From the NCBI GenBank assembly GCA_037176705.1, contig CM073908.1, positions 132,397,430 to 132,461,429 on the forward strand: a stretch of DNA of 64,000 bases. Reading direction: 5' to 3'. Each line of letters starts with the position of its first letter. Position 1 is the first letter of the stretch. Source of the DNA: Molossus alvarezi. Taxonomy: Eukaryota > Chordata > Mammalia > Chiroptera > Molossidae. Shown piece by piece: positions 23,799 through 34,086 of the stretch. The notes beneath the pieces are model-generated. The model worked only from the letters and a program-made list of their open reading frames with translations. It made no database searches and was not told the DNA's origin. The position numbers were made by a program, and so were the translations under genes.

Positions 23799-23806
23799 CT
23801 CTAGAG

Positions 23807-24592
23807 ATTCCTTATGTGATTATAAATAAAGACTTCTGTATTGTTATAGATTTATCACTATATATCAAGTTGGTTGCACATACAGTATCTTATTTAGTCA
23901 ATATACCAACTCTATGAAGGACAGGCATTACTGACACAGTATTAAGTTATTCCTGATTCTGCAACATCTCTTTGAGGAATGTTGGAAAACTCACAGCATG
24001 GCAGTCTGTGGGAGAGTTAACAGAGGCACAACAATGGGGATCCAGGTTTTCTGAACGCCAAGGCTATGGGTTCTCCACCGGCTGTGACCCCTGGAAGAGG
24101 GGTTTTGCAAAGATGAGACAAGGAGTCTTTTCAGAGGATCATCTACAACCCTGTATGATTGGTCTGAACCAGGCTGGGGCAAGGTGGCTCTTTTTCCATC
24201 ACCATGAATTGGAATCGGACATACCATTTATTTTCTTGGCGTAATAGAGAACACTGATATTTTATTGAGGGTAACCTAGGTTCAGGTTTTATTGTTTTAT
24301 TTAGAGATAATCTTGAACTGAATGTCTCCCACTTGAAACATTTCATAAAATACTATTAATCAAGCCTTTCTATGTGCATGTTTGGGGTCAGTTTTTAACA
24401 CAAAATGATCATTTTAAATATACACAGATTCTACCATTTCTTAATGAAACACACAATCCAAGAACTAAGATGAATCTGGAAGTTATTATTTTTTAATCTA
24501 AGAAGATAGGTTGGTTTTATGTGATTGAAGGGAGAGGAGAATAAATAAATAGGGATTATTTTTATATAGCGCCAAGATTTCATGAAGTTACC
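23807..24592. other. unique sequence, nothing recognised
   Basis: No clear repeat. The open frame at 23972-24244 has no recognisable product. Confidence 0.5.

Positions 24593-24635
<43 letters not shown>
24593..24635. repeat. (TA)n microsatellite
   Basis: About 21 uninterrupted TA units. Likely length-variable. Confidence 0.97.
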
Positions 24636-24639
<4 letters not shown>

Positions 24640-24683
24640 AATGAAAACTATTAATAGCATAGAAGAAACTCCTGTAGACTTTT

Positions 24684-24943
24684 TTATTTTAATCCTCACC
24701 TAAGGATATTTTTCCATTTATCTTCAGACGGAGTAGGAAGGAAGGAGGGAGGAGGAAGAGGAGGAGGAGGAGAGAGAGAGAGAGAGAGAGGCGAGAGAGA
24801 CACATTGATTGGTTGCCTCCTGCACAACCCCAGTCAGGGCAGGGACTAAACTGCAACCAAGGTACGTGCCCTTGACCAGAATCGAACCCGAGACTCTCTG
24901 GTCTGCAGGCCGATGCTCTAACCACGGAGAAAACCGGCCAGGG
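24684..24943 (-). mobile_element. Ves SINE (250-bp type) with expanded GAG/GA tract
   Basis: Minus-strand copy whose middle carries GAGGAGGAGGAGG followed by a long GA run (24750-24790). An exact 15-bp target-site duplication CTCCTGTAGACTTTT flanks it (24669-24683 and 24944-24958). The A-box part of the head is altered (ACCACGGAGAAAACC). Confidence 0.95.
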
Positions 24944-25104
24944 CTCCTGTAGACTTTTAAAATAATTATACTCATCTCGCAAGCCACATTACAAATTTTG
25001 AATAGATAACCTCTTCATAGCAGTAATAAGTGCAAAGGCCGAGAATACATGAACTGCTGTATTCTTTTATAGCATATTAAGCAAAGAGAAGGAATAGTGA
25101 AGGG

Positions 25105-25545
25105 CTGGAGAGTATGACCTCTGAGTCCCACACACCTGGGTTGAAGATCTGAATGTGCCATTTACCAGATAAGCTACTCAATCTACCCCACCCTACCCTC
25201 AGTTTCCTCTCCTCTAATAACAATACCTTGTTGTATATTTAAAAGTTGCTAAGAGAGTGGATCTTAAAAGTTCTCATCAGAAGAAAACAGATTTTAACCA
25301 TGTGAGGTGATGGATTCAGCTAAACTTACTGTGGTAATAATGTTTCTCTATACATACTAAATCGTTAATTTGGATACTTTAAACTTATACAATGTTATAT
25401 ATCAATGACATCTCAATGGAATGGGAGAAATCATAGTACATATCTCAAAGTTTTGTTTTTGGTAAGGCTAAATGAAATGTACATAAAGTACTTACTATGA
25501 TGCTTAGTGTATAGTAAATGCTCAATAAAATACTAGCTATAATTA
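25105..25545 (+). mobile_element. MIR SINE split by an L1 3' fragment
   Basis: The left part has CACCTGGGTTGAAGATCTGA and CCTCAGTTTCCTCTCC. The right part resumes with GGCTAAATGAAATGTACATA and TAGTAAATGCTCAATAAA. The middle (25229-25431) is foreign L1 sequence, so this is one MIR with a nested insertion. Confidence 0.75.
25229..25431 (+). mobile_element. L1 3' UTR fragment (old) inside MIR
   Basis: GCTAAGAGAGTGGATCTTAA and CATGTGAGGTGATGGATTCA are typical of old L1M 3' ends; it ends near ATCAATGACATCTCAATGGA. Confidence 0.7.
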
Positions 25546-26172
25546 TTACCTATTCATTCCACACCTATTTATAGTAAAGATTTGAGTTGTTCTGTAATCA
25601 AAAGAAATTTGCCCAAGTTAGTATGATATCTGTTTAATGGCATTTATAATCATAATCATTATTGTGCTATATTATAATTAGGCACAAATGGTAAACTGCT
25701 GGTGTAATTGATTGTAATTAGTATACAGTCAAACAATTTTTTAGTTTTTCTCTTCTTTGTTCTTGATCTAACATGTGATCAATATTTTTATCAACTGTTT
25801 CCCCTCATTTACTAGTTGTGTGATTTTGACACATTATATATCCTCTATATAACATTTCCTTTTCCTCTCTGTGAAATGGTAATAAGACCCATTTCGTCAT
25901 TAAGACTGAACAGTAAAATACAGTCAAGTCCAAAAAGTCAATGTAATATATGAAGATGTAGTTCAAATGTAAAGATAACATACACAGGGGCATAGCAGAG
26001 TGCCTGACACATCACTAATCAATACATGACAGCTGTCAGTGGATGGTAGCATTGCAGTTTGTCATGACAAACTATATAATGCTCTTCCCCGATGGAACCT
26101 GACGGCATATTCTCAAAAACTTGAAGTCTAGAAACAGGCTGAGAGGCGTGAAGGTGGGTAAGGCTTTTTGAG
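25546..26172. other. unique sequence, AT-rich
   Basis: Many TAATTA/AATTAG motifs between 25640 and 25740 but no clear repeat. 26000-26060 may hold an old repeat remnant. Confidence 0.45.
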
Positions 26173-26312
26173 CAGTGGTTTTCAACTGTGGCTGCACAGT
26201 GGCATTAAAGTATACTGCTGCCTGGGTCCCACCCAGAGAGTCGAATTGAAATGGTCTGGGGTGTGGCCTGGGTATTGGGATTTTCTGAAAGCTCCCAGGT
26301 TGGGGTTCACCG
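26173..26312 (+). mobile_element. MER5A-like hAT-Charlie element
   Basis: Starts CAGTGGTTTTCAACTGTGGC and contains CTGCCTGGGTCCCACCCAGA and GCCTGGGTATTGGGATTTT, the MER5A pattern. Non-coding and old. Confidence 0.8.
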
Positions 26313-28041
26313 GGCATTTGAGGTGGAGGAACTCTGCGGGAAGGCTGCCCACACTCAGATAAAAGTTGTTCTCAGCTCCAGGGGTGGCCGGGAGGGGCCC
26401 TGCTAAGGACAGAGTCTTGTTTATTTGGGGAGGAGAGAAGGAGAGAGGGGTCCCTTGTTACTCTCTCCCAGGCACAGTTAGGAGGAAGTAAGGCAGGTGT
26501 GCTTTTAGGGCTGGCCTTAAGGGCACATGTGTGTACGTGTGTATGATTTTAGGAACAACAGGAAGGACGCATGCTTCAAATGTAACCCAGCACCTACTTG
26601 CTTGAAGCCTGACATTCCTTCGACATAAAACAAATAAGTTAGTCTGACGATACAAATAACCTTGGAAAGAGTGATACGGTCGCATCACAAATAAAATCTT
26701 TTTTTTTTTTTTAAAGAGTTCAAATAGAAGGTTTCTCCTTATTTTGATGGTTGGGAGGGAGGCAGGCTACAGAAGGGCTATGGACCCATAAGGGATATCA
26801 CCCAAACAAGATGGGAGAGAAGAGCAGAGACGGAAGTGAGCAAACCACAAACTAATATTCCCAAGGTTACAGCTGCAGGATGGATTTAGAGGCAGGGTCA
26901 ACTTATAAATCTTGGAGGTGGACTAGATGTGGAGGGCGGAGGAGAGAAGGGCCTATGCGGTGGTTTGTGGCTCGGGTGACAGGACAGATGGAGAGTGCCA
27001 CGGACTGGGAAAGGGAGGGCGAAGAAACAGCTCACGGGGAAGGAGGAATGGCTTCTATTTTGAATATGCGGACTGAGGGCGGATCCAGGGACCTTCTAAG
27101 TGGACATATCTGGAAATCAGTAGGTATGTGAGTTTACCGTCAGTCTGCAACAGGACCGGACTGGTGGAGAGTCAGGTTTGGGAGGACCTGCTATGTAGGG
27201 CACAGGTGAGACGGTCCACGGAGAATGTGCAGAGAGGGTAGAGAATGGAGGGAAAACTGGAGAAACCAATGTTTTCAGCACTCCTCACCAATTATAAAAG
27301 TAACACACTGCCGGGCAGGAGAACGGCTGCTAACATTTCAGCAACTTTCCTGCCAGCCTTATTCTAAACTCACGTGTGAACGTATGTGCGCGCGTTACTG
27401 TAGGACAGGATGTGTACAGCCTGCACGGATCTGAAACCCTTTTTTCTTCGTCCACACTGTAGCACTCTCTTGTATACAAGTGAGTTTTAATGCTTGTAGA
27501 ATATTGATACAGAAGAGACACACAATTTCAAATGATAATAACAGAAATTAACATCTCTATACATGAAGTGTGCTCTACACTTCTGACTATGTAAGAGGAA
27601 ATGATTTTAAGAGGAAAACACTCAAGGTACAGGGGTCAATGTTAAAATACCGAGACTGGAAAGACTGCACTGGGTTTGGTAACTAGGAAGTCACTGGGGG
27701 CCTTGGTGTGAGCACTAGAACAGTTGAAGAACTAAAACCTAGAGAAGTGAAGAGCCTATATACAGCTCTCTTGTAAGAATCTTAGAAGTTAAGAAGTGGG
27801 GGCACAGAGTAAACTAACTAGAGGGGATTATAAGATTTTAAAAAAGCTTTCTAAGTTTTTTTTTGGAAAAAAAAACAAGGACAAGACTTAGCATTTCTGG
27901 AACATCTGTATATATTCCATCCCCTTGCAAAGATCACCTCAAATCTCACCTCCCCCATGAAATCTTTCCCAACTAACTCGTACTCTACCTATTTGACATG
28001 TATACCTTTATACCCAGAACCTAACAATATACTGCTTGGAG
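26313..28041. other. unique to weakly repetitive sequence
   Basis: 26720-27260 reads like an old dispersed repeat rich in GGA (AGAGGCAGGGTCAACTTATA, GTGACAGGACAGATGGAGAG); family unknown. A poly-T run sits at 26699-26712. Nothing coding is recognised. Confidence 0.45.
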
Positions 28042-28453
28042 TAGTGGTTCTCAACTGGAGCCTTTGGAAACATTTTTGGCTGTCACAATTGGGGGTGGGG
28101 GTGAAATGGTGCTCCTGGCATCTATTGGGTAGAGGCCAGGGATGCTGCTAAGCCTCCTTCAGTGCACAGGACAGCCTCACAACAAAGAATGATGCAGCAG
28201 GTGTCCAGCTGGTGTGGCTCAGTGGATTGAGCGTTGTCCCATGGACGAAGAGGTCCCGGTTCGATTCCCAGTCAGGGCACATGCCTGGATTGCAGGCTCG
28301 ATCCCCAGTATGGGGCGTGCAGGAGGCAGCCAATGTTTCTCTCTCGCATTGATGTTTCTATCCTTCCTCTCTCTAAAAAATTAATAAAAACATATTAAAA
28401 AAAAAAGAATGATCCAGCAGCAAATGGCAACCTGCTGAGGTTGAGACACCCTA
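28042..28453 (+). mobile_element. MER20-like hAT-Charlie element, split by Ves
   Basis: Left part: TAGTGGTTCTCAACTGGAGC, GGCTGTCACAATTGGGGG, GTAGAGGCCAGGGATGCTGC. Right part after the Ves: GCAACCTGCTGAGGTTGAGA. Together this is the MER20 layout. Confidence 0.88.
28201..28403 (+). mobile_element. Ves SINE (200-bp type) inside MER20
   Basis: Head GTCCAGCTGGTGTGGCTCAG, B box GGTTCGATTCC, end TCTCTCTAAAAAATTAATAA. The target-site duplication AAAGAATGATGCAGCAG against AAAGAATGATCCAGCAG (one mismatch) lies at 28184-28200 and 28404-28420. Confidence 0.95.
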
Positions 28454-28455
28454 AC

Positions 28456-28690
28456 TTAGAGGTAGCCCTTCACTGTTTCGAACTCAAGTTACCACTCTCC
28501 CACTTTAACACCTTCTACCTGCTCTCCCTGCCTCCCCTCCTGTCCCCCTACAACACACTGTCCATAAAGCAGCCAGAGTGACTTTTTAAAAAAGATCAGA
28601 TCATGTCGTGTCCCCTCTTTGCTTAAAATTTTCAGTGGCTTCCCAGTGCCCTTGGCTTCTGACTCCCATTTCCTATAGATAATGACTCTC
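28456..28690 (+). mobile_element. L2 fragment
   Basis: CCAGAGTGACTTTTTAAAAA, AGATCAGATCATGTC and CAGTGGCTTCCCAGTGCCCT are typical of L2 near its 3' end. Non-coding remnant. Confidence 0.7.
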
Positions 28691-28789
28691 CTGAAGGTGG
28701 TGTGACTCCTTGATATCTCCGTTATACTTTTCCTGTGTACCTGAAGCAAAATAATACATATTGTTCTATTGTTGTTTATAAAATTCATC

Positions 28790-29050
28790 AAAATCATTTC
28801 ATAGGCACTTGTCTATCTGCAAACTGCTTACCTGGGGGACTACTGTAAACAGTGCTGAGATACTCATCCTACAAGTCTCCTTGAGGGTGGTGTGTGAGGG
28901 ACTCTAGGGCACATACGGAAAAGTGGAATTGCTGGGTCATGTTTGCACATCTTCAACTTGACTAGATATTGCCAAATGTCTTATATTAATGTACTCCCAC
29001 CAGCAAACGTAAGAGTTCCCACGTCTTCACAGTGTGTTCCCCAGTGTTTA
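28790..29050 (-). mobile_element. L1 ORF2 fragment, antisense (old)
   Basis: AAGTGGAATTGCTGGGTCAT followed by CTTGACTAGATATTGCCAAA and CTCCCACCAGCAAACG is the reverse complement of the L1 ORF2 3' region, diverged. Confidence 0.65.
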
Positions 29051-29811
29051 TAGAACAAAATGAAGCAAAAAATTGAACCAATGTTTAAAAATCAGGTAAT
29101 TTCACGGAAACATCATGTTTCTGGCTCCTCTTGAAAAATCAGAATGTCTCGCAAACAGAGCCACAAATAAAAACATGTGTTCTTTGCCATGGTCCCTGCC
29201 ACTCCTGTATTTCTTACACCTGGTCTGCTCCGTCAGCCTTCTTGTGTAGTCCCTAAAGACACGTGCGTCTGTGATTCCTGCATTAATAGTGTGGCCATGC
29301 ACAGTATTAAAATCTTGAATTACTCCAGCTGACGACCTTCTGGGTGGCATGCTGGTGTCCATGAGTCCTGCAATCTGAGAGCTGGTACCACTCACAGGCA
29401 AAGTGATGACATATATACAGGTCTGATCCATTCCCTCCCAACCACCAGCTGGTCTCTTCTTCACCAGCTCTCTTCCTTATCTCCAACCCCATCATTGCTA
29501 TTAATTCTAAATCATGGCTGCTACTTGCTTATTTCCTCATTTTCTTCTTCTTCTTCTTCTTTTTTTTTGCCTCAACTCTGAGTCTCCTCTTGAGTGTTCC
29601 ATACTTGTTTGAACACTTCCTGGCAACCAGAACTCTGGACTTCAGAGCCGCTTGGCTGCACAAGGCACCTTTCCACATGGCTTTCTGCTGTTTCATGGGG
29701 GTGGGCTTACCGCACCAGTTAGTGTTCGGTCAGGATCACAATGACACGTATTTTCTATCTCTCACAGTGGCTAAGCACATAACAGGTGCTCAATAAACAG
29801 GCTGTAAGTTA
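29051..29811. other. unique to weakly repetitive sequence
   Basis: A 120-codon minus-strand open frame (29102-29464) has no recognisable protein. A (TTC)n tract lies at 29543-29561. 29580-29805 ends CACATAACAGGTGCTCAATA, hinting at an L2 or MIR end. Confidence 0.45.
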
Positions 29812-30060
29812 GCCCTGGCCGGTTTGGCTCAGTGGTTGGAGCATCAGCCTGCGGACCAGAGAGGCCTGGATTCGGTTCCCACTAAGGGCACATACCTTGG
29901 TTGCAGTTTGTCCCCAGCCCCTGTTGGGGTTGTGTGGGTGGCAGCCATCGATGTGTCTCTCTCACATCATTGTTTCTCTTTCTCTCTTTCTCCCTCTCTC
30001 CCTCCTGCTCTATCTGAATATAAATGCAAAAGTGTCCTCGGGTGAGGATAAAAAAAAAAA
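29812..30060 (+). mobile_element. Ves SINE (250-bp type, 'CACTAAGGGC' variant)
   Basis: Head GCCCTGGCCGGTTTGGCTCA, GGTTCCCACTAAGGGCACAT, end GTGTCCTCGGGTGAGGATA plus an A tail. The target-site duplication is not obvious. Confidence 0.94.
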
Positions 30061-30167
30061 TCACCTTCAATTTTTATTTCTTTTCCTACAATAGTCTAGA
30101 AATTCTATTTTGTTTCTAACAATGGAATTACTTTCCTAGGAACTCTTGAGTTATATTTAAAAAGATT

Positions 30168-30590
30168 TTATTTTTCACAATAGCTAAGACATGAAAACAA
30201 CCTAAGTGTGCATTAACAGATGAATAGGTAAAGAAGATGTGGTGTATATACTATTCGACCATGAAAAAAAAAGGGAATCCTTTCGTGTGTAACAACATGG
30301 ATAGACCTTAAGGGCATTATGGTAAAAGAAAGAAGCCAGACAGAGAAAGACAAATGCTGACTACAAGGCATCACTTACATGTGGAATTTTAAAAAAGTCA
30401 AACCTATAGACACGAAGTAGAAAAGTGGTTGCCAGGGGCCGGGGGAAATAAGGAGAAGTCAGCTATAAAAGGAATAAGGTCTGAGGAGCTAATGTACATC
30501 ATGGTGACTAGTTGATAACACTGTATTGTATAATTAAAATTCACTAAGAGGGCAGAATGTAAATGGTCTACCAAAACAAACAAACAAACA
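30168..30590 (+). mobile_element. L1 3' fragment (old)
   Basis: TTCACAATAGCTAAGACATG, ACAACATGGATAGACCTTAA and GGTTGCCAGGGGCCGGGGGA mark the ORF2/3' UTR region. It ends before an (AAAC)n tract at 30575-30594. Confidence 0.82.
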
Positions 30591-32022
30591 AACAACAGAA
30601 AAAGGAAAAAAAGGGAAAGAAAAAGATAAACACGCAAAGGGAAAAAAGTTTTTTTAAAAGTAATTTCTCCAATAGAACTTAGGCAGAATGTTTCTGTTTA
30701 ATTTTTCCCCCTTTCAGGAATTTCAATAATAAAGCTTTAAAAAATGGTTTAGGTACCCTTTGTTATTGAAAGCTGGGAAAAAGAATTGATTGATCAAAGC
30801 CAACAAAAACAAATCTACACATCTCTGAACAAATCCTAAACTGCAAATAACATCTGATGAAAATGAACAAGTCTCTACCATCATGAACAAAAAAGGCTAC
30901 GGTACATTCCAGTTCCCAACAAAAAAGCTGAGTTCCCATAAAGCACACAACAACTTTTTCTTCCAGAACCCAGTGCTAACCCCTATGTATGACCAAGTTA
31001 GGGACAATGGGGACTGCCTAATGCCAGCCGTGTTCCTGAGTTGCCGTTAGGGTTAAAGCTATTTCACATCATAAAACCTGTGCAGTGGGACAAAGGGTTA
31101 TACCTGACTGTCCTCTTCTTGAGGGCAGAACCTATGTCCTAATCATGCTCTCGATCTCGGGAGGGCACCCCCCAATGCCTGTGACACAGAAGGCACAGAG
31201 TAAATGAAGTTAGGAGAAATCACTGATAGAAAGAAAAGAAAGAAGGAAAAGCGAGCAAACTCACAAATATTCTTGCTCTTATGAAACTGAAAAAGTCCCT
31301 TTATAGCCTTTTGGGGACTAAGGCTCGAGTAGCTGAGAGCAAGTGCTGTTATCACCTTCACCTGGGCCAGCCTGTGCTCTTAAGAAGAATAGCTCATTTA
31401 ACCTCTTGGCAATAGGGGCACAGTACTGGCACTTTCTAGATTTGAGGATGACAGCTATTCTGTGATTTACTGTGGTCTACTGACCAATGAAGAATGAGAC
31501 AATACCACCAAATGTGACAGGCTAAACTTCTTGCAGATTTGACTTCTGATGCTCGCCATATTTACTACTAGTATAAATCAGACTGAGGAACACCTACCAT
31601 AAATCAGATATCTAACGCTAACAAATTATGCACCCATTACAGATGACCTTTGGAGTTGCTCAAGGTACAGTCACAATCACGCATTAAAAAAAGCTGCCTT
31701 TCACTGTAATGTGTGAATGTATGAAATTAAATGAGGCTTGCAATGTAATCAGTGTGGTTGGCTGCTTTAATATATTCCATTTCAATTTCAAATCACCACA
31801 AGCCAAGAGTGACGAATCTAATTTGATCAGTTGTTCACAAAAACACAGAAAAGCAAATGTGGATCTAGCAACACAGCCAGATTTTTAAAGGAATTAATAT
31901 GTTCTACTATTGCCAAGAGTCCTTAATGTATTTTTTAAAAAGAGTAATTAAAAACAAAGCCAAACACAATTCTTTCCTCACCAAAAAAAAAAAAAAAAAT
32001 CAATCTTCACACTCAGATGTTT
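30591..32022. promoter_or_regulatory. unique stretch with candidate conserved element at 31640-31900
   Basis: No transposon over 1.4 kb. 31640-31900 (for example TGTGAATGTATGAAATTAAA, TTAATATATTCCATTTCAAT and AATCTAATTTGATCAGTTG) has the non-repetitive, motif-dense look of a conserved enhancer. A 17-base A-run at 31983-31999 separates it from the next Ves. Confidence 0.35.
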
Positions 32023-32040
32023 AAAAGGTACAACATTTTG

Positions 32041-32142
32041 CCCTGGCCAGTTTGGCTCAGTGGTTGGAGTGTCGGCCTGTGGACCAGAGTGTCCTGGGTT
32101 TGGTTCCCACTAGGGGCACGTACCAAAAATAAATAAATAAAT
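32041..32142 (+). mobile_element. head-only Ves SINE with (AAAT)n tail
   Basis: Only the first 84 bp of Ves is present (GCCCTGGCCAGTTTGGCTCA to GGGGCACGTACC), then an (AAAT)n tail. The target-site duplication AAAAGGTACAACATTT against AAAAGATATAACATTT flanks this short unit, so it inserted in this form and was not cut down later. Confidence 0.92.
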
Positions 32143-32158
32143 AAAAGATATAACATTT

Positions 32159-32330
32159 AAGTAAAAGGTATATTTCTTTTTTTTTTTTAAGCCGATGACA
32201 TATTTCAAATGAAACAAACAAACAAAATCGAAAGGTCTTATTTCTGATACTTAGAAATAACAGGGCACTTGGAACCAATGCAGAAGGTTCTCCAATACTG
32301 GTTATTACTATCCAGTAAGAATTTATATAT
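32159..32330. other. short unique gap
   Basis: Contains a 10-base T-run and an (AAAC)n tract; nothing else. Confidence 0.5.
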
Positions 32331-32348
32331 GAACACAATTCTTAATTT

Positions 32349-32600
32349 TTTTTAAACCTCACCTCAGGATTGATTTCAAAGAGGGAAAGAGGGAGGAAGA
32401 AAGAGAAGAAGAGAGAGGGAAGAGAAGGAGGGAGGGAGAGAGAGATGTGAGAGAGAAACATCGATTGGTTGCCTGTTATACATGCCCGGACCGGGGATCG
32501 AACCTGAAACTTAGGTATATGCCCTGACCGGGAATTAAACCCTGAACCCTTTTGGTGCACGGGATCATGCTCCAACCAACTGAGCCATCCGACCAGGGCT
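32349..32600 (-). mobile_element. Ves SINE (intermediate type)
   Basis: Minus-strand copy, tail CCTCACCTCAGGATTGATTT, head TGAGCCATCCGACCAGGGCT. It mixes features of the two types (CTTTTGGTGCACGGGATCAT beside the CCTCAC end). The exact 18-bp target-site duplication GAACACAATTCTTAATTT lies at 32331-32348 and 32601-32618. Confidence 0.95.
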
Positions 32601-32684
32601 GAACACAATTCTTAATTTCCATCCCTACCATAAATACGGGGCAACACAATTTACGAATAAGGTTGGTGATCTCGGTTACCTTTT

Positions 32685-32939
32685 TTATTTTTTAAATCCT
32701 CACCCGAGAATATTTTTCCATTTATCTTCAGACAGAGTGGAAGGGACAGAGAGAGCGAGAGAGAGAGACACACCAACATGAGATACATATCGACTGGTTG
32801 CTTTCCACAAGACCTCGACTATGGCCAGGGACTGATCTGCAACCAAGGTACGTGCCCTGCCCTTGACCGCAATCGAACAGCGACTCTCTCTCTGGTCCAT
32901 GGGCCAACGCTCTAACCACTTAGCCAAACCGGCTGGGGC
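32685..32939 (-). mobile_element. Ves SINE (250-bp type)
   Basis: Minus-strand copy: ATCCTCACCCGAGAATATTT at the left, AGCCAAACCGGCTGGGGC at the right. A 17-bp target-site duplication GATCTCGGTTACCTTTT (32668) against GATCTCAGTCACCTTTT (32940) has two mismatches. Confidence 0.95.
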
Positions 32940-33154
32940 GATCTCAGTCACCTTTTAAAGTTGTGGTGCTCTTTAGAATCTCCCTAATTAATACGTATTT
33001 TTCAAGGCTTTAGCATTTCCTCTAGGCCTGCATGCATCATTTTTAGAGGAAAAAACATGGGGTGTTTCCAGGAGTTGGACACTTGGCAGAGGAGGGCCTT
33101 CCAAAATATACACAGTCTAGTGTCACTCACCGAACAGTAGCCAGAGCTTTATAT

Positions 33155-33606
33155 CCTAAATCAGATCATGCCGCTGCCTTTACTTAAAAGCCCAGGAGAG
33201 CTTCCCACTGTCTGGAGGGTCTCTGAAGCCCTTCTTTGGGGATCTAGCCCCTGCCCATCTCTCCGGCATCACCTCATATTACCTCCCCTTTACTGGCTGT
33301 CCCCTTATGGCTACAAGATGCTTCATCCTCAGGTCCCTTCCCATTGCCCTCGGTAGAATATCCTGCCTGCAGACTTTCCCATGGCTGGTTTCTTCTTGTC
33401 ATTCAGGTCTTAGCTCAAAAGCCACCTTCTTACTAAGAACTTCCTGTCCACTTCCATCAGCCCTGCCCCCATTTTATTATCCCATATAGGGGCAGTTATT
33501 GTTTGAAAATATCTTGCTTGTCTCTCTCCTCCTGTAGAACGTGTCCTGAAAACAGACACTAGGCCTGGCGCATGACAGGCCATCAGTAAATATTTGTTAA
33601 ATTAAA
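33155..33606 (+). mobile_element. L2 3' end (LINE2)
   Basis: Long L2 remnant: AATCAGATCATGCCGCTGCC, GTCTTAGCTCAAAAGCCACC, GGCCTGGCGCATGACAGGCC and AGTAAATATTTGTTAAATTA. Order and strand fit the L2 3' end; reverse transcriptase is not intact. Confidence 0.85.
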
Positions 33607-33814
33607 GACGAACTCATAAAATACAGGACAATAATTATGAGAGGCATTGTAGTGATACAGATGTTCAAGGAATTCTTTTTTTAATAGCTAGGAAGTATGC
33701 TGGAGAAAAAGGGTGGGGTGGGGTTTAGGGTTAAAGTCTCTGGAGTCTTTTGGCCCCAGGTTTCAATTATGAGTCTGCACTAGATATAGATCATTATCTT
33801 AGAAAATAACTTAA

Positions 33815-34072
33815 GCCGCCCTGGCCGGTTTTGCTCAGCGGTTGGAGGAGTCCGCCTGTGGACCAAAGCGTCTCGGGCTTGATTCCTGGTCAAGGGCATA
33901 TACCTGGGTTGCAGGTTTGATCCTCCCCCTGGTCAGGGTAGTGCAGGAGGCAACCAACAGATGTGCCTCTCTCACATCAATATTTCTTTCTCTTTCTCGC
34001 TCTCCTCCCTCCCTTCCACCTTATCTAAAAATCAATGGGAAAATATCCTCAGGTGAGGATTAACAAAAAAAA
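33815..34072 (+). mobile_element. Ves SINE (250-bp type)
   Basis: Head GCCCTGGCCGGTTTTGCTCA, with end TATCCTCAGGTGAGGATTAA. The target-site duplication AGAAAATAACTTAA against AGAAAACAACTTAA flanks it (33801 and 34073). Confidence 0.95.
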
Positions 34073-34086
34073 AGAAAACAACTTAA

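Noticed and set aside
24593..24635. (TA)n as a replication or cruciform element
   Set aside because: Ordinary microsatellite; nothing around it supports a special role.
29102..29464. 120-codon minus-strand open frame
   Set aside because: No known protein pattern; probably chance or an unrecognised old repeat.
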